Assembly: GCF_016743815.1 (NCBI RefSeq)
Contig: NZ_CP061035.1
Location: 1,738,501 to 1,802,500, forward strand
DNA: 64,000 bases
Origin: Sphingomonas aliaeris
GTDB lineage: Bacteria > Pseudomonadota > Alphaproteobacteria > Sphingomonadales > Sphingomonadaceae
Reading direction: 5' to 3'
Made by a program: the position numbers and the translations under genes. Under the pieces are notes generated by a model. That model ran no database searches. It was not told the origin of the DNA and was given only the letters and a program-made list of their open reading frames with translations. Below are positions 46,229-54,649 of the stretch, one piece after another. Positions within the stretch are counted from its first letter, which is position 1. Every line of letters begins with the position of its first letter.

Positions 46229-47011
46229 ATGGACGACCCGCTTTCAGATATGCAGTTCTGGGACATGCTGTTCTGGCCGGTCGGGCTGGCCTTGCTCGGC
46301 GCGATCCTGGGAAGTTTCATCGCGACGTTGGTGATCCGCTGGCCGCAGGGTCGATCGGTGATGACGGGGCGGTCGCATTGCGATGCGTGCGACGTGGCGC
46401 TGACCCCGCGCGATCTGGTGCCGCTGCTGAGCGCGGCGCTTGCGCGGGGGCGGTGCAGGACGTGCGGCGCGCGGATCGATGCGCGGCACTGGCAGATCGA
46501 GCTGGCCGCGGCGGGGATCGGATGCCTTGCCGGGATCGCGGTGCCGGGGCCGGTGGGGCTGGCGGGGGCGGTGTTCGGCTGGCTGCTGCTCGCGCTGGCG
46601 GCTTTGGATGTAACGGAATTCTGGTTGCCCGACCGGTTGACGGGCACGCTGGCGCTGGCGGGTCTTGCGAGCGGGCTGGCGGGGATCGAGCCGATGCTGC
46701 GCGACCGGTTGATCGGCGGGGCCGCGGGGTTCGGCGCGTTATGGGCGATCGGGGCGGGGTATAAACTGCTGCGCGGCCGGGAAGGACTGGGTGGCGGCGA
46801 TCCGAAACTGCTGGGCGCGATCGGGTTGTGGCTGGGCTGGGCGATGCTGCCGGCGGTGCTGCTGCTGGCGGCGATGACGGGGCTGGCGCTGGTCGCGGTC
46901 GGCATGGTCATGGGGCGCACGGCGACGCTTGCGGACCGGGTGCCGTTCGGCGCGCTGCTGGCGATCGCGGCTTACCCGGCCTGGCTGTTCCTGCTAGGAT
47001 TTCCGGCATGA
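46229..47011 (+). CDS. Type IV prepilin peptidase (A24 family)
   Basis: The 260-residue inner-membrane protein joins the N-terminal methyltransferase-like domain, with zinc-type pairs C51/C54 and C76/C79 (HCDACDVAL and CRTCGARID), to the A24 aspartyl protease domain. The two catalytic Asp are visible in LALAALDVTEFWLPDRLT and in GLGGGDPKLLGAIGLWLGWA. It cleaves and may N-methylate type IV prepilins or type II secretion pseudopilins. No pilus or secretion gene is adjacent, so it probably serves machinery encoded elsewhere. Its stop overlaps the next gene's start (ATGATGA). Confidence 0.92.
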   Translation: MDDPLSDMQFWDMLFWPVGLALLGAILGSFIATLVIRWPQGRSVMTGRSHCDACDVALTPRDLVPLLSAALARGRCRTCGARIDARHWQIELAAAGIGCLAGIAVPGPVGLAGAVFGWLLLALAALDVTEFWLPDRLTGTLALAGLASGLAGIEPMLRDRLIGGAAGFGALWAIGAGYKLLRGREGLGGGDPKLLGAIGLWLGWAMLPAVLLLAAMTGLALVAVGMVMGRTATLADRVPFGALLAIAAYPAWLFLLGFPA

Positions 47012-47433
47012 TGACGATCACCCTCCTGCTCGCAATGATGGCCGATGGCCTGCCGATCGACGTGCTGAAGCCGCAGGCGATGCCCGTGCGCGGGTGCGCC
47101 GCCTATCTGTTCGCCAAGGGCGACAAGCCGGAATTCGTCGCGATGGCGAGTGCCGATCCGGCGCAGTTGCGGCTGTCGATCGGCGGCGCGGTGATCGACG
47201 TGGCGCGCACCGGGCAATCGGGGCAGGCGGATACCGGGGGCGGGAGCTACGGGTTCGCCGGCGTCACAGAATATGCGGGCGCGAACGTCACCGCGGTGCT
47301 GGACATGAAGATCGAGAAGCGCGGCGACATCAAGGACGGCGCGGCGGTGCGCGATGCGACGTTGCGTGTCGACCGGGCGGGGCAGGACAGCGTCGTGGTG
47401 GCGGTGGCGGGGATCGTCGGATGCGCGGTTTGA
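47008..47433 (+). CDS. Small conserved hypothetical protein coupled to the prepilin peptidase
   Basis: From ATG 47008 the product is 141 residues. A short hydrophobic start (MMTITLLLAMM) may be a weak signal peptide or anchor. The body is beta-rich with QLRLSIGGAVIDVARTGQSG, FAGVTEYAGANVTAVLDMKI and the ending VVVAVAGIVGCAV. Cysteines at about residue 30 and near the end could pair in the periplasm. I do not recognise the family. The four-base overlap with the prepilin peptidase gene shows co-translation, which hints at a role beside secretion or pili. Confidence 0.65.
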   Translation: MMTITLLLAMMADGLPIDVLKPQAMPVRGCAAYLFAKGDKPEFVAMASADPAQLRLSIGGAVIDVARTGQSGQADTGGGSYGFAGVTEYAGANVTAVLDMKIEKRGDIKDGAAVRDATLRVDRAGQDSVVVAVAGIVGCAV

Positions 47434-47742
47434 GGGCGGAGTGGGTCAAGGCTTCGTCCCAACTTCCAAAGGCGGCTTACCGTTTATGGCCGGTTGCATT
47501 GACAACCCATCTTTAACCTGGGCGACCATCACGCCTTACGTCCTCGGCTCGGACCAATTCTAGGGTCCGCGATGCCGTAAGCTTATTGCAAGGCCTGAGC
47601 TATGCCGGCTCATGGCCCAGCAAAGATCAGGACGAGCAAAGCGTCCGAGTTATAGCCGAGGCAGAAATTTAGTCGATAATGAAAAACGAATTCTTACCAA
47701 TTCTGATAACGTATCTTCTTTGCTGTGAACAAAATTTCCTGG
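47434..47742. other. Gene-free junction with a possible gene remnant
   Basis: The base composition changes here from GC-rich to clearly AT-richer DNA that continues through the DUF3800 gene. On the plus strand a frame without a start (about 47514-47672) ends GLSYAGSWPSKDQDEQSVRV and IAEAEI-stop. It reads like the C-terminal end of a truncated gene, which I cannot identify. No attachment site or direct repeat flanking the island was found by eye. Confidence 0.45.
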
Positions 47743-48552
47743 TCATGGCGCGTAATGCTTCGGGTCGAAACTAAACACCCAAGAGGAGGCTGGGCCCTGC
47801 CACTCGCTCCATATCAAATCTGATTTAAGTATACTATGTACTAAAAGATCTCCATCCGATTGTTGGGCGAGGTAACGGCGAAAAGAATAAGCGCAAGCAT
47901 CAGCAATCTGTAACAGTGGAGCTTGATTCTTTTCACAAAAATGGATAGTATCTATAACCCGATCGATAACTGTAGCGTTCGTTTGTAATATTCTACCAGC
48001 AATTCTATCTTTTTTTGTTACTATAACATTGTGCTCGTTAATATCAATCTCGTTTAATGAGACTTTGATAATTTCACGCAGTAAGTTCTTTTTCTTCGGT
48101 ATGTCTTCAGCAACAATAGTGGCGATCTCGTCAATTTGTCCGTGATCTTTAATATATTTGTTTGCTCTTGCCATGCACAAGTGAAATGCAAGCAAGTGGT
48201 GATAATCTTCAGGCTTACTTGAGAATTGTTGAGGTACCGGGGAGTCTCGCCTTACTTTGCCTATAACAATCGCAGTTTTCAGCGCTTGAGGGATTGAGGC
48301 GACCATTCCGATCAAGCCTACCCGCTCATCCTTCGGCCAAACTGCGTCAAATTCCCGGTAGCCATTTAAAACGGTCTTTGCATGAAATATAAATCCCGGT
48401 CTGAGCTTTTCAGGAACCATCAAATCCAGCACCTCTTCAAGCATAGAGGCAGCTTTCTGCCAATGTCGATCGGCCTGAATCAAAACTGCCGCGACAACAC
48501 ACACTGGCTCTGGACGGGAGGTGCCTGCTTCGTCGGTGTAGATATAATACAC
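47743..48552 (-). CDS. DUF3800-family protein on an AT-rich island
   Basis: The 269-residue protein starts MYYIYTDEAGTSRPEPVCVV, with the Asp-Glu of the DUF3800 signature. It has the middle blocks GFIFHAKTVLNGYREFD and TIVAEDIPKKKN and the late acidic site QIADACAYSFRRYLAQ. The pattern of early Asp, middle Asp/Glu and late Asp is RNase H-like, so a nuclease role is suspected, but no activity is established for the family. DUF3800 genes are scattered on mobile DNA and defence islands. Its base and codon use (many AAA, ATA and AAT codons) is unlike all neighbours, which points to recent transfer. It stands alone. Confidence 0.85.
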   Translation of the reverse strand: MYYIYTDEAGTSRPEPVCVVAAVLIQADRHWQKAASMLEEVLDLMVPEKLRPGFIFHAKTVLNGYREFDAVWPKDERVGLIGMVASIPQALKTAIVIGKVRRDSPVPQQFSSKPEDYHHLLAFHLCMARANKYIKDHGQIDEIATIVAEDIPKKKNLLREIIKVSLNEIDINEHNVIVTKKDRIAGRILQTNATVIDRVIDTIHFCEKNQAPLLQIADACAYSFRRYLAQQSDGDLLVHSILKSDLIWSEWQGPASSWVFSFDPKHYAP

Positions 48553-48765
48553 AGGCGTGGTTCCGTTGATCTTGTTGCCAAAAAGGTGCGGTAATCTATA
48601 AAGGGGTTTTGTCTGTCAGGAATTATGCTGTCCGTAAAGTCTAATGACATCGCTTGTTTTGATCGACGCGGCGAACGACCACCCACAATCCCCCTGCTGT
48701 ATTTCCGGCGAAACGCGTATCGTCGCCGGCAAGCGGATGAGTCCGCATTTTCGGGAGAGACGAGC

Positions 48766-50181
48766 ATGACCGATCTGCACGCTATTCTGGCGGCCCAGCG
48801 TGAGGCGTTCATGGCGGAGTTGCCGGTGTCGATCGCGGTTCGGAAGGACCGGTTGAAGCGGGCGGCGGCGATGGTTTCGGAGAATGCGGCGGCGTTCTGC
48901 GACGCCTTGTCTGAGGATTTCGGGCATCGCAGCCGGGAGCAGTCGATGCTGACCGACATTGCGGCGTCGGTCGCGCCGATCAGGCATGCGATCAAGGCGG
49001 TCGATGGATGGGCGAAGCGCGACAAGCGACCGGTGCAGTTTCCGCTGGGGCTGCTGGGGGCGCGGGCTTGGGTCGAGTATCAGCCGAAGGGCGTCATCGG
49101 GGTGATCGCGCCGTGGAATTTCCCGGTGCAACTGGTGATGGCACCGTTGGCCGGGGTGTTCGCGGCGGGCAACCGGGCGATGGTGAAGACCAGCGAGTTC
49201 ACGCCCTCCGTCGCCGCTTTGTTCGAGCAGGTCGTCGCCAAATATTTCGCGCCGGAGGAACTGGCGTTCGTGTCCGGTGGGCCGAAGGTCGGCAAGGCGT
49301 TCGCGTCGCTGCCGTTCGATCATCTGATCTTCACCGGGGCGACCTCCGTCGGCAAGCATATCCTGCATGCGGCGGCGGACAATCTGGTGCCGGTGACGCT
49401 GGAGCTTGGTGGTAAATCCCCGGTGATCGTCGGCAAGGGCGCGGACATCGCGCAGGCGACGGAGCGGGTCGCCTTGGGCAAGATGCTGAACGCCGGGCAG
49501 ATCTGCCTCGCGCCGGATTATGTGCTGGTCGAGGAATCGCAGGAAGCGGCGGTGGTAGACGGGCTGCGCGCGGCGGCGTCGGCGATGTATCCGACGTTAT
49601 TGTCCAACCCGGATTACACGTCGGTGGTCAACGACCGGCATTTCCAGCGGCTGACCGACCTGATCGACGACGCGCGCGCCAAGGGGGCGACGGTGGAGGT
49701 GGTCAATCCGGGCGGCGAGGATTTCGGCGCGTCCAATGCGCGCAAGATGCCTTTGCATATCGTTACCGACGTCAATGACGACATGGCGATCATGCAGGAG
49801 GAGATATTCGGGCCGTTGCTGCCGGTGCGGCGCTATTCGGGGATCGACGATGCGATCCGGCAAGTGAACGGTCGCGATCGTCCGCTGGGCCTGTATTATT
49901 TCGGCGGTGATGGCGGCGAGCGGCGGCGCGTGCTGGATCGGACGATCTCGGGCGGGGTGACGGTGGACGACGTGATCTTCCATGTCAGCATGGAGGATCT
50001 GCCGTTCGGCGGGGTCGGGCCTTCGGGGATGGGATCGTATCACGGGCGCGACGGCTTCATGACGTTCAGCCATGCCAAGGCGGTGTTCAAACAGGCGAAG
50101 TTCGATGTCGCGAAGCTGGCCGGGCTGAAGCCGCCCTACGGCAAGAAGACGATGGCGAGCGTGAAGCGGCAGATGGGGTGA
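48766..50181 (+). CDS. Coniferyl-aldehyde-type aldehyde dehydrogenase
   Basis: The 471-residue NAD(P)-dependent enzyme has the general ALDH fold without the usual N-terminal extension, as in coniferyl aldehyde dehydrogenases (CalB). Visible are GVIGVIAPWNFPVQLVMAPL, the catalytic Glu in VTLELGGKSPVIV, the nucleophile Cys in NAGQICLAPDYVLVEE, and the late EEIFGPLLPV block. Aromatic or medium-chain aldehydes are likely substrates. ATG 48766 has GGGAGAG upstream; the 47 residues before it in the longer frame come from the AT-rich junction. The stop overlaps the DOMON-like gene by four bases. Confidence 0.9.
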   Translation: MTDLHAILAAQREAFMAELPVSIAVRKDRLKRAAAMVSENAAAFCDALSEDFGHRSREQSMLTDIAASVAPIRHAIKAVDGWAKRDKRPVQFPLGLLGARAWVEYQPKGVIGVIAPWNFPVQLVMAPLAGVFAAGNRAMVKTSEFTPSVAALFEQVVAKYFAPEELAFVSGGPKVGKAFASLPFDHLIFTGATSVGKHILHAAADNLVPVTLELGGKSPVIVGKGADIAQATERVALGKMLNAGQICLAPDYVLVEESQEAAVVDGLRAAASAMYPTLLSNPDYTSVVNDRHFQRLTDLIDDARAKGATVEVVNPGGEDFGASNARKMPLHIVTDVNDDMAIMQEEIFGPLLPVRRYSGIDDAIRQVNGRDRPLGLYYFGGDGGERRRVLDRTISGGVTVDDVIFHVSMEDLPFGGVGPSGMGSYHGRDGFMTFSHAKAVFKQAKFDVAKLAGLKPPYGKKTMASVKRQMG

Positions 50182-50741
50182 CGGGCGTGGATGGCGTGGG
50201 TCTGGCGGGATCGTGGACGCTGGTGCCGCATCCCGATTATCCGCCGGTTGCGGCGCGGTCGGTTCGGGTGGACGTTGCGGTGACGGCGGACGGGTGGCGG
50301 CTGGACTATCGGGTCGAGGGGGCCGGGGGCGTGCTGCTGCCCGAGCGCGCGGCGGGGGAGCGGACGGACGGGTTGTGGAAGACGACCTGTTTCGAGTTGT
50401 TCGTTCGGGCGGAGGAAGGGGCGGGGTATTCCGAGTTCAACTTCTCGCCATCCGGTGACTGGGCGGCGTATTGTTTCGACTTGTATCGCGAGGGGATGCG
50501 GGACCTCGTGCTGGCGGGGTCGCCGGACGTTCGGGGTTCGAGCGAGGGTGATTGCTTTCGTCTTGAGGTCGCTTTGGCGGCGGACGGGCTGGCCCCCGAT
50601 GCTGCTCGTATCGGGCTGAGTGCGGTGATCGAGGAAGCCGGTGCGAAGTCTTTCTGGGCGCTGGATCATGCCGCGGGCGCGCCCGATTTCCATAACCGGG
50701 ATTGCTTTACGGCGCGGCTGGCGGCACCTGAAGCGTCATGA
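50178..50741 (+). CDS. DOMON-like domain protein
   Basis: The 187-residue protein starts at GTG 50178, overlapping the aldehyde dehydrogenase stop. The beta-sandwich pattern SVRVDVAVTADGWRLDYRVE, then LWKTTCFELFVRAEEGAGYS, EFNFSPSGDWAAYCFDLYRE and FWALDHAAGAPDFHNRDCFT is that of DOMON-like domain proteins. In related proteins the domain binds heme or sugars; no clear heme Met/His pair can be assigned here, and there is no signal peptide. It overlaps the NamZ-like gene by four bases (ATGA). The function is unknown; coupling with NamZ suggests a sugar-binding role. Confidence 0.82.
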   Translation: MTGVDGVGLAGSWTLVPHPDYPPVAARSVRVDVAVTADGWRLDYRVEGAGGVLLPERAAGERTDGLWKTTCFELFVRAEEGAGYSEFNFSPSGDWAAYCFDLYREGMRDLVLAGSPDVRGSSEGDCFRLEVALAADGLAPDAARIGLSAVIEEAGAKSFWALDHAAGAPDFHNRDCFTARLAAPEAS

Positions 50742-51934
50742 AATTCGGTATCGATCGCCTGCTGTCCGACCCGGTCCTGCGCCAGCCGCTTGAGGGAAAG
50801 CGCGTTGCGCTGCTGGCGCACCCCGCCTCCGTCACGGAGGACCTGACGCATTCGCTGGATGCGCTGATCGCGGCGGGGGTGAACGTGTCGGCGGTGTTCG
50901 GGCCGCAGCACGGCGTGCGCGGCGATCTGCAGGACAATATGATGGAGTCGCCGGACTTCACCGATCCGACCTACGGCATGCCGGTGTTCAGCCTGTATGG
51001 CGAAGTGCGGCGCCCGACCGCGGATCCGATGGCGACGTTCGACGTGATGCTGGTCGATTTGCAGGATGTCGGGTGCCGCATCTACACGTTCGTGACGACC
51101 CTGTTGTACGTGCTGCAGGCGGCGGAAGCGCACGGCAAATCCGTCTGGGTGCTGGACCGGCCCAATCCCGCCGGGCGGCCGATCGAGGGTCTGACGCTGC
51201 TGCCCGGTTGGGAAAGCTTCGTGGGTGCCGGGCCGATGCCGATGCGGCACGGCATGACGCTGGGCGAACTGGGGCACTGGTTCATCGCGCAGTACGGGAT
51301 CGACGTGGAGTACCGCGTGATCGGGATGGAGGGCTGGGCGCCGGACGATGCGCCGGGCTACGGTTGGCCGGTGGACCGCGTTTGGATCAATCCCAGCCCG
51401 AACGCCGCGAACGTCAACATGGCGCGGGCCTATGCCGGGACGGTGATGCTGGAAGGCGCGAACCTGTCCGAGGGGCGCGGGACGACGCGGCCGCTGGAAC
51501 TGTTCGGTGCGCCCGATATCGACGCGAAGGCGGTCATTGCCGAGATGCGCCGGATCGCGCCGAAGTGGCTGGAGGGATGCAGCCTGCGTGATTTCTGGTT
51601 CCAGCCGACGTTCCACAAGCATGTCGATACGTTGTGCAACGGCGTGTTCATCCATGCCGAGGGGCCGGGATACGACCACCGACGGTTCCGGCCGTGGCGC
51701 GTGCAGGCGGCGGGGTTCAAGGCGATCCGGGCGCTATATCCGGACTATGATCTGTGGCGGGATTTCCCGTACGAATATGAATTCGGCAAGCTGGCGATAG
51801 ACGTGATCAACGGTGGCCCGGGGCTGCGCGAATGGGTGGACGATCGGGCGGCGGTCGCGGCGGATCTGGATGCGATCACCCGGCCGGACGAGGCGGCGTG
51901 GGCCGAGGCTGTGCAGCAGCATTTGTTGTATTGA
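50738..51934 (+). CDS. DUF1343/NamZ-family exo-beta-N-acetylmuramidase-like protein
   Basis: The 398-residue protein is full-length for DUF1343, the family of NamZ (exo-N-acetylmuramidase, GH171), which removes MurNAc from the non-reducing end of peptidoglycan fragments. Typical blocks are ALLAHPASVTEDLTHSLDAL, NVSAVFGPQHGVRGDLQDNM, LVDLQDVGCRIYTFVTTLLY, ANLSEGRGTTRPLELFGAPD and FQPTFHKHVDTLCNGVFIHA. The start MKFGIDRLL has no signal peptide, so it would act in the cytoplasm on recycled muropeptides unless exported otherwise. It ends an overlapping three-gene run with the aldehyde dehydrogenase and DOMON-like genes. Confidence 0.9.
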   Translation: MKFGIDRLLSDPVLRQPLEGKRVALLAHPASVTEDLTHSLDALIAAGVNVSAVFGPQHGVRGDLQDNMMESPDFTDPTYGMPVFSLYGEVRRPTADPMATFDVMLVDLQDVGCRIYTFVTTLLYVLQAAEAHGKSVWVLDRPNPAGRPIEGLTLLPGWESFVGAGPMPMRHGMTLGELGHWFIAQYGIDVEYRVIGMEGWAPDDAPGYGWPVDRVWINPSPNAANVNMARAYAGTVMLEGANLSEGRGTTRPLELFGAPDIDAKAVIAEMRRIAPKWLEGCSLRDFWFQPTFHKHVDTLCNGVFIHAEGPGYDHRRFRPWRVQAAGFKAIRALYPDYDLWRDFPYEYEFGKLAIDVINGGPGLREWVDDRAAVAADLDAITRPDEAAWAEAVQQHLLY

Positions 51935-51943
51935 TCCAGTGCT

Positions 51944-51959
51944 TTAAACTTTCGGTAAC
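51944..51959 (+). promoter_or_regulatory. CtrA-like box upstream of the PilZ gene
   Basis: TTAAACTTTCGGTAAC is TTAA-N7-GTAAC, one mismatch from the CtrA consensus. It lies 44 bases before the PilZ start codon and just after the preceding gene. Binding is inferred. Confidence 0.4.
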
Positions 51960-52003
51960 CACTTCGTCGTAGGACCGGTGGCGAGATCGAAAGGTGGTGC
52001 GAC

Positions 52004-52333
52004 ATGGTGACTGATGCGCGGGCGAAACGTGAGAGCGTTTTTCGGAACGCGATCATCACGATGGCCGGATCGAACGCCGAAATCACATGCCGCGTCCGCA
52101 ACGTGAGCGACACGGGTGCGGGCGTATCGCACGATAACGTCCTGTCGACCGGTATGAAATTGCGGATCGCGATCGGCAAGGCGCCGGCGGTGGACGCGAC
52201 GGTGGTATGGTCGACGGGAAAGAGCGCCGGGATCACGTTCGACGGTGCGATTCCGCAGGAGGCCCCGGTGGAGGCCGTACCGGAGCCGCGCGCCGGCTGG
52301 CTGGCCGGTATCAACGACGCGTATCAAAGGTGA
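52004..52333 (+). CDS. PilZ-domain protein
   Basis: The 109-residue protein is a stand-alone PilZ domain. The N-terminal basic stretch KRESVFRNAIITM stands where the RxxxR di-GMP-binding loop lies, and CRVRNVSDTGAGVSH carries the (D/N)xSxxG motif as N-V-S-D-T-G. The following strands (LRIAIGKAPAVDATVVWSTG) close the barrel. Such proteins sense c-di-GMP to control motility, exopolysaccharide or the cell cycle, but the loop is not a strict RxxxR, so binding needs proof. A CtrA-like box lies upstream. Confidence 0.82.
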   Translation: MVTDARAKRESVFRNAIITMAGSNAEITCRVRNVSDTGAGVSHDNVLSTGMKLRIAIGKAPAVDATVVWSTGKSAGITFDGAIPQEAPVEAVPEPRAGWLAGINDAYQR

Positions 52334-52487
52334 TTCGCGGGCCGGGAAACAGGAATCGACGCGGTTTCGGCGTAAAACATCGCTTTGCCGCACAGTAGCT
52401 TCAACCCGCCACAAAGCATTGGGATATGTCGCATTTATGCAGCATCGCCCGGCGGGGCAGGGGAATTCGTTTGCGGGGACGACTTCG

Positions 52488-52631
52488 ATGGTATCGGATC
52501 ATCTTTATTACCAACGGCGTGCAATGCAGGAACAGGTCGCAGCGCGTAACGCGCTGACCGACGAAGCGCGCGAGCGGCGACTGGCGCTGGCGCAGATGTT
52601 CCGTGAGAAGCTGGCGGCACTTAACGCCTGA
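52488..52631 (+). CDS. Short helical hypothetical protein
   Basis: From ATG 52488 the product has 47 residues, MVSDHLYYQRRAMQEQVAAR followed by a basic helical end with RRLALAQMFREKLAAL. It is a single amphipathic helix by pattern, with no recognised domain. The open frame extends upstream to 52245 over the PilZ gene end, which is not coding-like, though an ATG at 52437 is also possible. Short proteins of this kind are common in sphingomonads. The evidence is weak and rests on helix periodicity and position. Confidence 0.5.
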   Translation: MVSDHLYYQRRAMQEQVAARNALTDEARERRLALAQMFREKLAALNA

Positions 52632-52677
52632 AATCAGGAGGTTGCCGCCCGGTAATGCGGGCGGCTGCGAAGTGTGA

Positions 52678-53856
52678 CTACCGTTTCCGGGTCAATTCGC
52701 GCATCCCGTCATCCAGTCCCGCAAGCGTCAGCGGGAACATGCGATCCGTCATCAACTCGCGAATGATCTTCACGCTCTGGGAATAGCCCCATTGCTCCTT
52801 CGGGACTGGGTTGAGCCAAATCGCCGCCGGATAGGTCGTGGTCATGCGATGCATCCACACCGCGCCCGATTCTTCGTTGAAATGTTCGACCGAGCCGCCG
52901 GGATGCGTGATCTCGTACGGGCTCATCGATGCATCGCCGACGAAGACGAGCTTATAGTCGTGGCCGAATTTATGCAGCACGTCCCACATCGGCGTGCGCT
53001 CGGCGAAGCGGCGCTTATTGTCCTTCCACACGCCTTCATACGGGCAATTGTGGAAGTAGAAGAATTCGAGGTTCTTGAATTCGGTGGTCGCGGCGGAGAA
53101 GAGTTCCTCGCACAGCTTGACCCACGGATCCATCGAGCCGCCGACGTCTAGAAACAGGAGCAGTTTGACGGCGTTGCGGCGTTCGGCGCGCATCACGACG
53201 TCGAGCCAGCCCTGTCGCGCGGTGCCGTCGATCGTCGCGTCGATATCCAGCTCGTCGGCCGCGCCCTCGCGTGCGAACTTGCGCAGGCGGCGGAGCGCGA
53301 TCTTGATGTTGCGGGTGCCGAGTTCCTTGGTGTTGTCGAGATTCTTGAACTCGCGCTGGTCCCACACCTTCAGCGCGCGCTTGTGCTTGCTTTCGCCGCC
53401 GATACGGACGCCTTCGGGATTGTAGCCGCTATTGCCGTAGGGGCTGGTACCGCCGGTGCCGACCCATTTGTTGCCGCCCTGATGCTTGCCCTGCTGTTCC
53501 TCCAGCCGCTTCTTGAGCGTTTCCATGATCTCGTCCCAGGAGCCGAGCGACTTGATCGCCTCCATTTCCTCGGGCGTGAGATATTTCTCGGCGACGGCCT
53601 TCAGCCAGTCGGCGGGAATCTCCGCATTCTGCGTGCCGAAGCTGGTGGCGATGCCGCGAAACACCTTGGCGAAGACCTGGTCGAACTTGTCGAGCAGCCC
53701 CTCGTCCTTCACGTAGACCGAGCGGGAGAGGTAGTAGAATTGCTCCGGCGTGCGATCGATCACATCGGCGTCGAGCGCCTCCAGCAGGATGAGATGTTCT
53801 TTCAGGCTGGCAGGGATGCCGGCTGCGCGAAGCTCGTCGAGGAAATTCAGAAACAT
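52678..53856 (-). CDS. CoxE-like von Willebrand factor A-domain protein
   Basis: The 392-residue protein begins FLDELRAAGIPASLKEHLIL, has a charged linker with KHQGGNKWVGTGGTSPYGNS, and a C-terminal VWA domain whose metal-site loop reads KLLLFLDVGGSMDPWVKLCE. The usual MIDAS DxSxS is D-x-G-x-S here, so metal binding may be altered. These CoxE/YehP-type proteins work with a MoxR AAA+ ATPase to mature metalloenzymes or other complexes. The MoxR partner is normally adjacent; here a MoxR gene lies about 8 kb away (62192-63046) on the same strand. Confidence 0.88.
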   Translation of the reverse strand: MFLNFLDELRAAGIPASLKEHLILLEALDADVIDRTPEQFYYLSRSVYVKDEGLLDKFDQVFAKVFRGIATSFGTQNAEIPADWLKAVAEKYLTPEEMEAIKSLGSWDEIMETLKKRLEEQQGKHQGGNKWVGTGGTSPYGNSGYNPEGVRIGGESKHKRALKVWDQREFKNLDNTKELGTRNIKIALRRLRKFAREGAADELDIDATIDGTARQGWLDVVMRAERRNAVKLLLFLDVGGSMDPWVKLCEELFSAATTEFKNLEFFYFHNCPYEGVWKDNKRRFAERTPMWDVLHKFGHDYKLVFVGDASMSPYEITHPGGSVEHFNEESGAVWMHRMTTTYPAAIWLNPVPKEQWGYSQSVKIIRELMTDRMFPLTLAGLDDGMRELTRKR

Positions 53857-54027
53857 TGCTGCACGCCCGTAAGTTCACACAAAGTCACACACTCCGCATG
53901 CCCGTGAGAGGATCGCGTGGGCGATCACGGTCACGCCACGCGGTGACGACGAGTGATGCCAGAGTTGGACGCGGTAGGACAGCCCCGGATGGTGCGGTTT
54001 CGGAAAGCGGGTATCGAAGCCTGAGGA

Positions 54028-54598
54028 TCAGTATGCGTCGATCAGCGCGGCGACATAGTCGGGGTCGCGGCCGGTGAGTTCGGGGGCGGTTCGGGCGCGG
54101 GTGGCGGCGGTGCGATCGCCGTCGGGTGCGCCGTAGACGAAGCCGTAAACGGGGTAGGTCCCGCCGCCGAGGCCGTCCATGTCGCGATACCAGACCTTCA
54201 CCTCGGTCCAGTCGTTGCGGGGCGAGACGTCGGTCAGCGTGACATCCTGTTCGGCATGGCCGCGCTTGCCGTTCTGGCGCGACCAGTTGGCGTGCGTGAC
54301 CATGACGACGCGGCGCGTGACGACGCGGCTGACGACGGCGACATGGCCGAAGCGGAGGCGGCTGGATTTTTTCGAACACGACGACGGCGCCGACCTGCGG
54401 CACGGCACCGCGCTTGTAACGGCCATCGGCCTGGCCCCACCATGTCCATGCGTCGCCGAATATCTGGATACCGGAGGCGGCGCGGGCGAAGGGGACGCAT
54501 TCGCCGACATAACCGAGCAGCGAGGACGCGCGTGCGGGCGCGACGGCGACGCACGCTGCCGCGACGACGCTCATTGCCCATACGACGGCCCGATGCAC
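54028..54598 (-). pseudogene. CHAP-domain peptidoglycan amidase, interrupted by one extra base
   Basis: The first frame gives a signal peptide (about residues 1-25), the catalytic C34 in LLGYVGECVPFARAASGIQI, DAWTWWGQADGRYKRGAVPQ and VGAVVVFEK, then turns into Arg-rich noise. The other frame picks up with SSRLRFGHVAVVSRVVTRRV, the catalytic His region, and ends GRDPDYVAALIDAY at 54028. Removing one base from the run of six A (plus-strand T 54367-54372) joins them into about 189 residues. CHAP enzymes cleave peptidoglycan amide bonds in the periplasm. The homopolymer site suggests a sequencing error. A perfect CtrA-type box lies 51 bases upstream. Confidence 0.85.
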
Positions 54599-54649
54599 TG
54601 CTTGCGATCCCCTATTGCGTCCCGGTCGCGGGGAGCGTGGCGGGAAATG

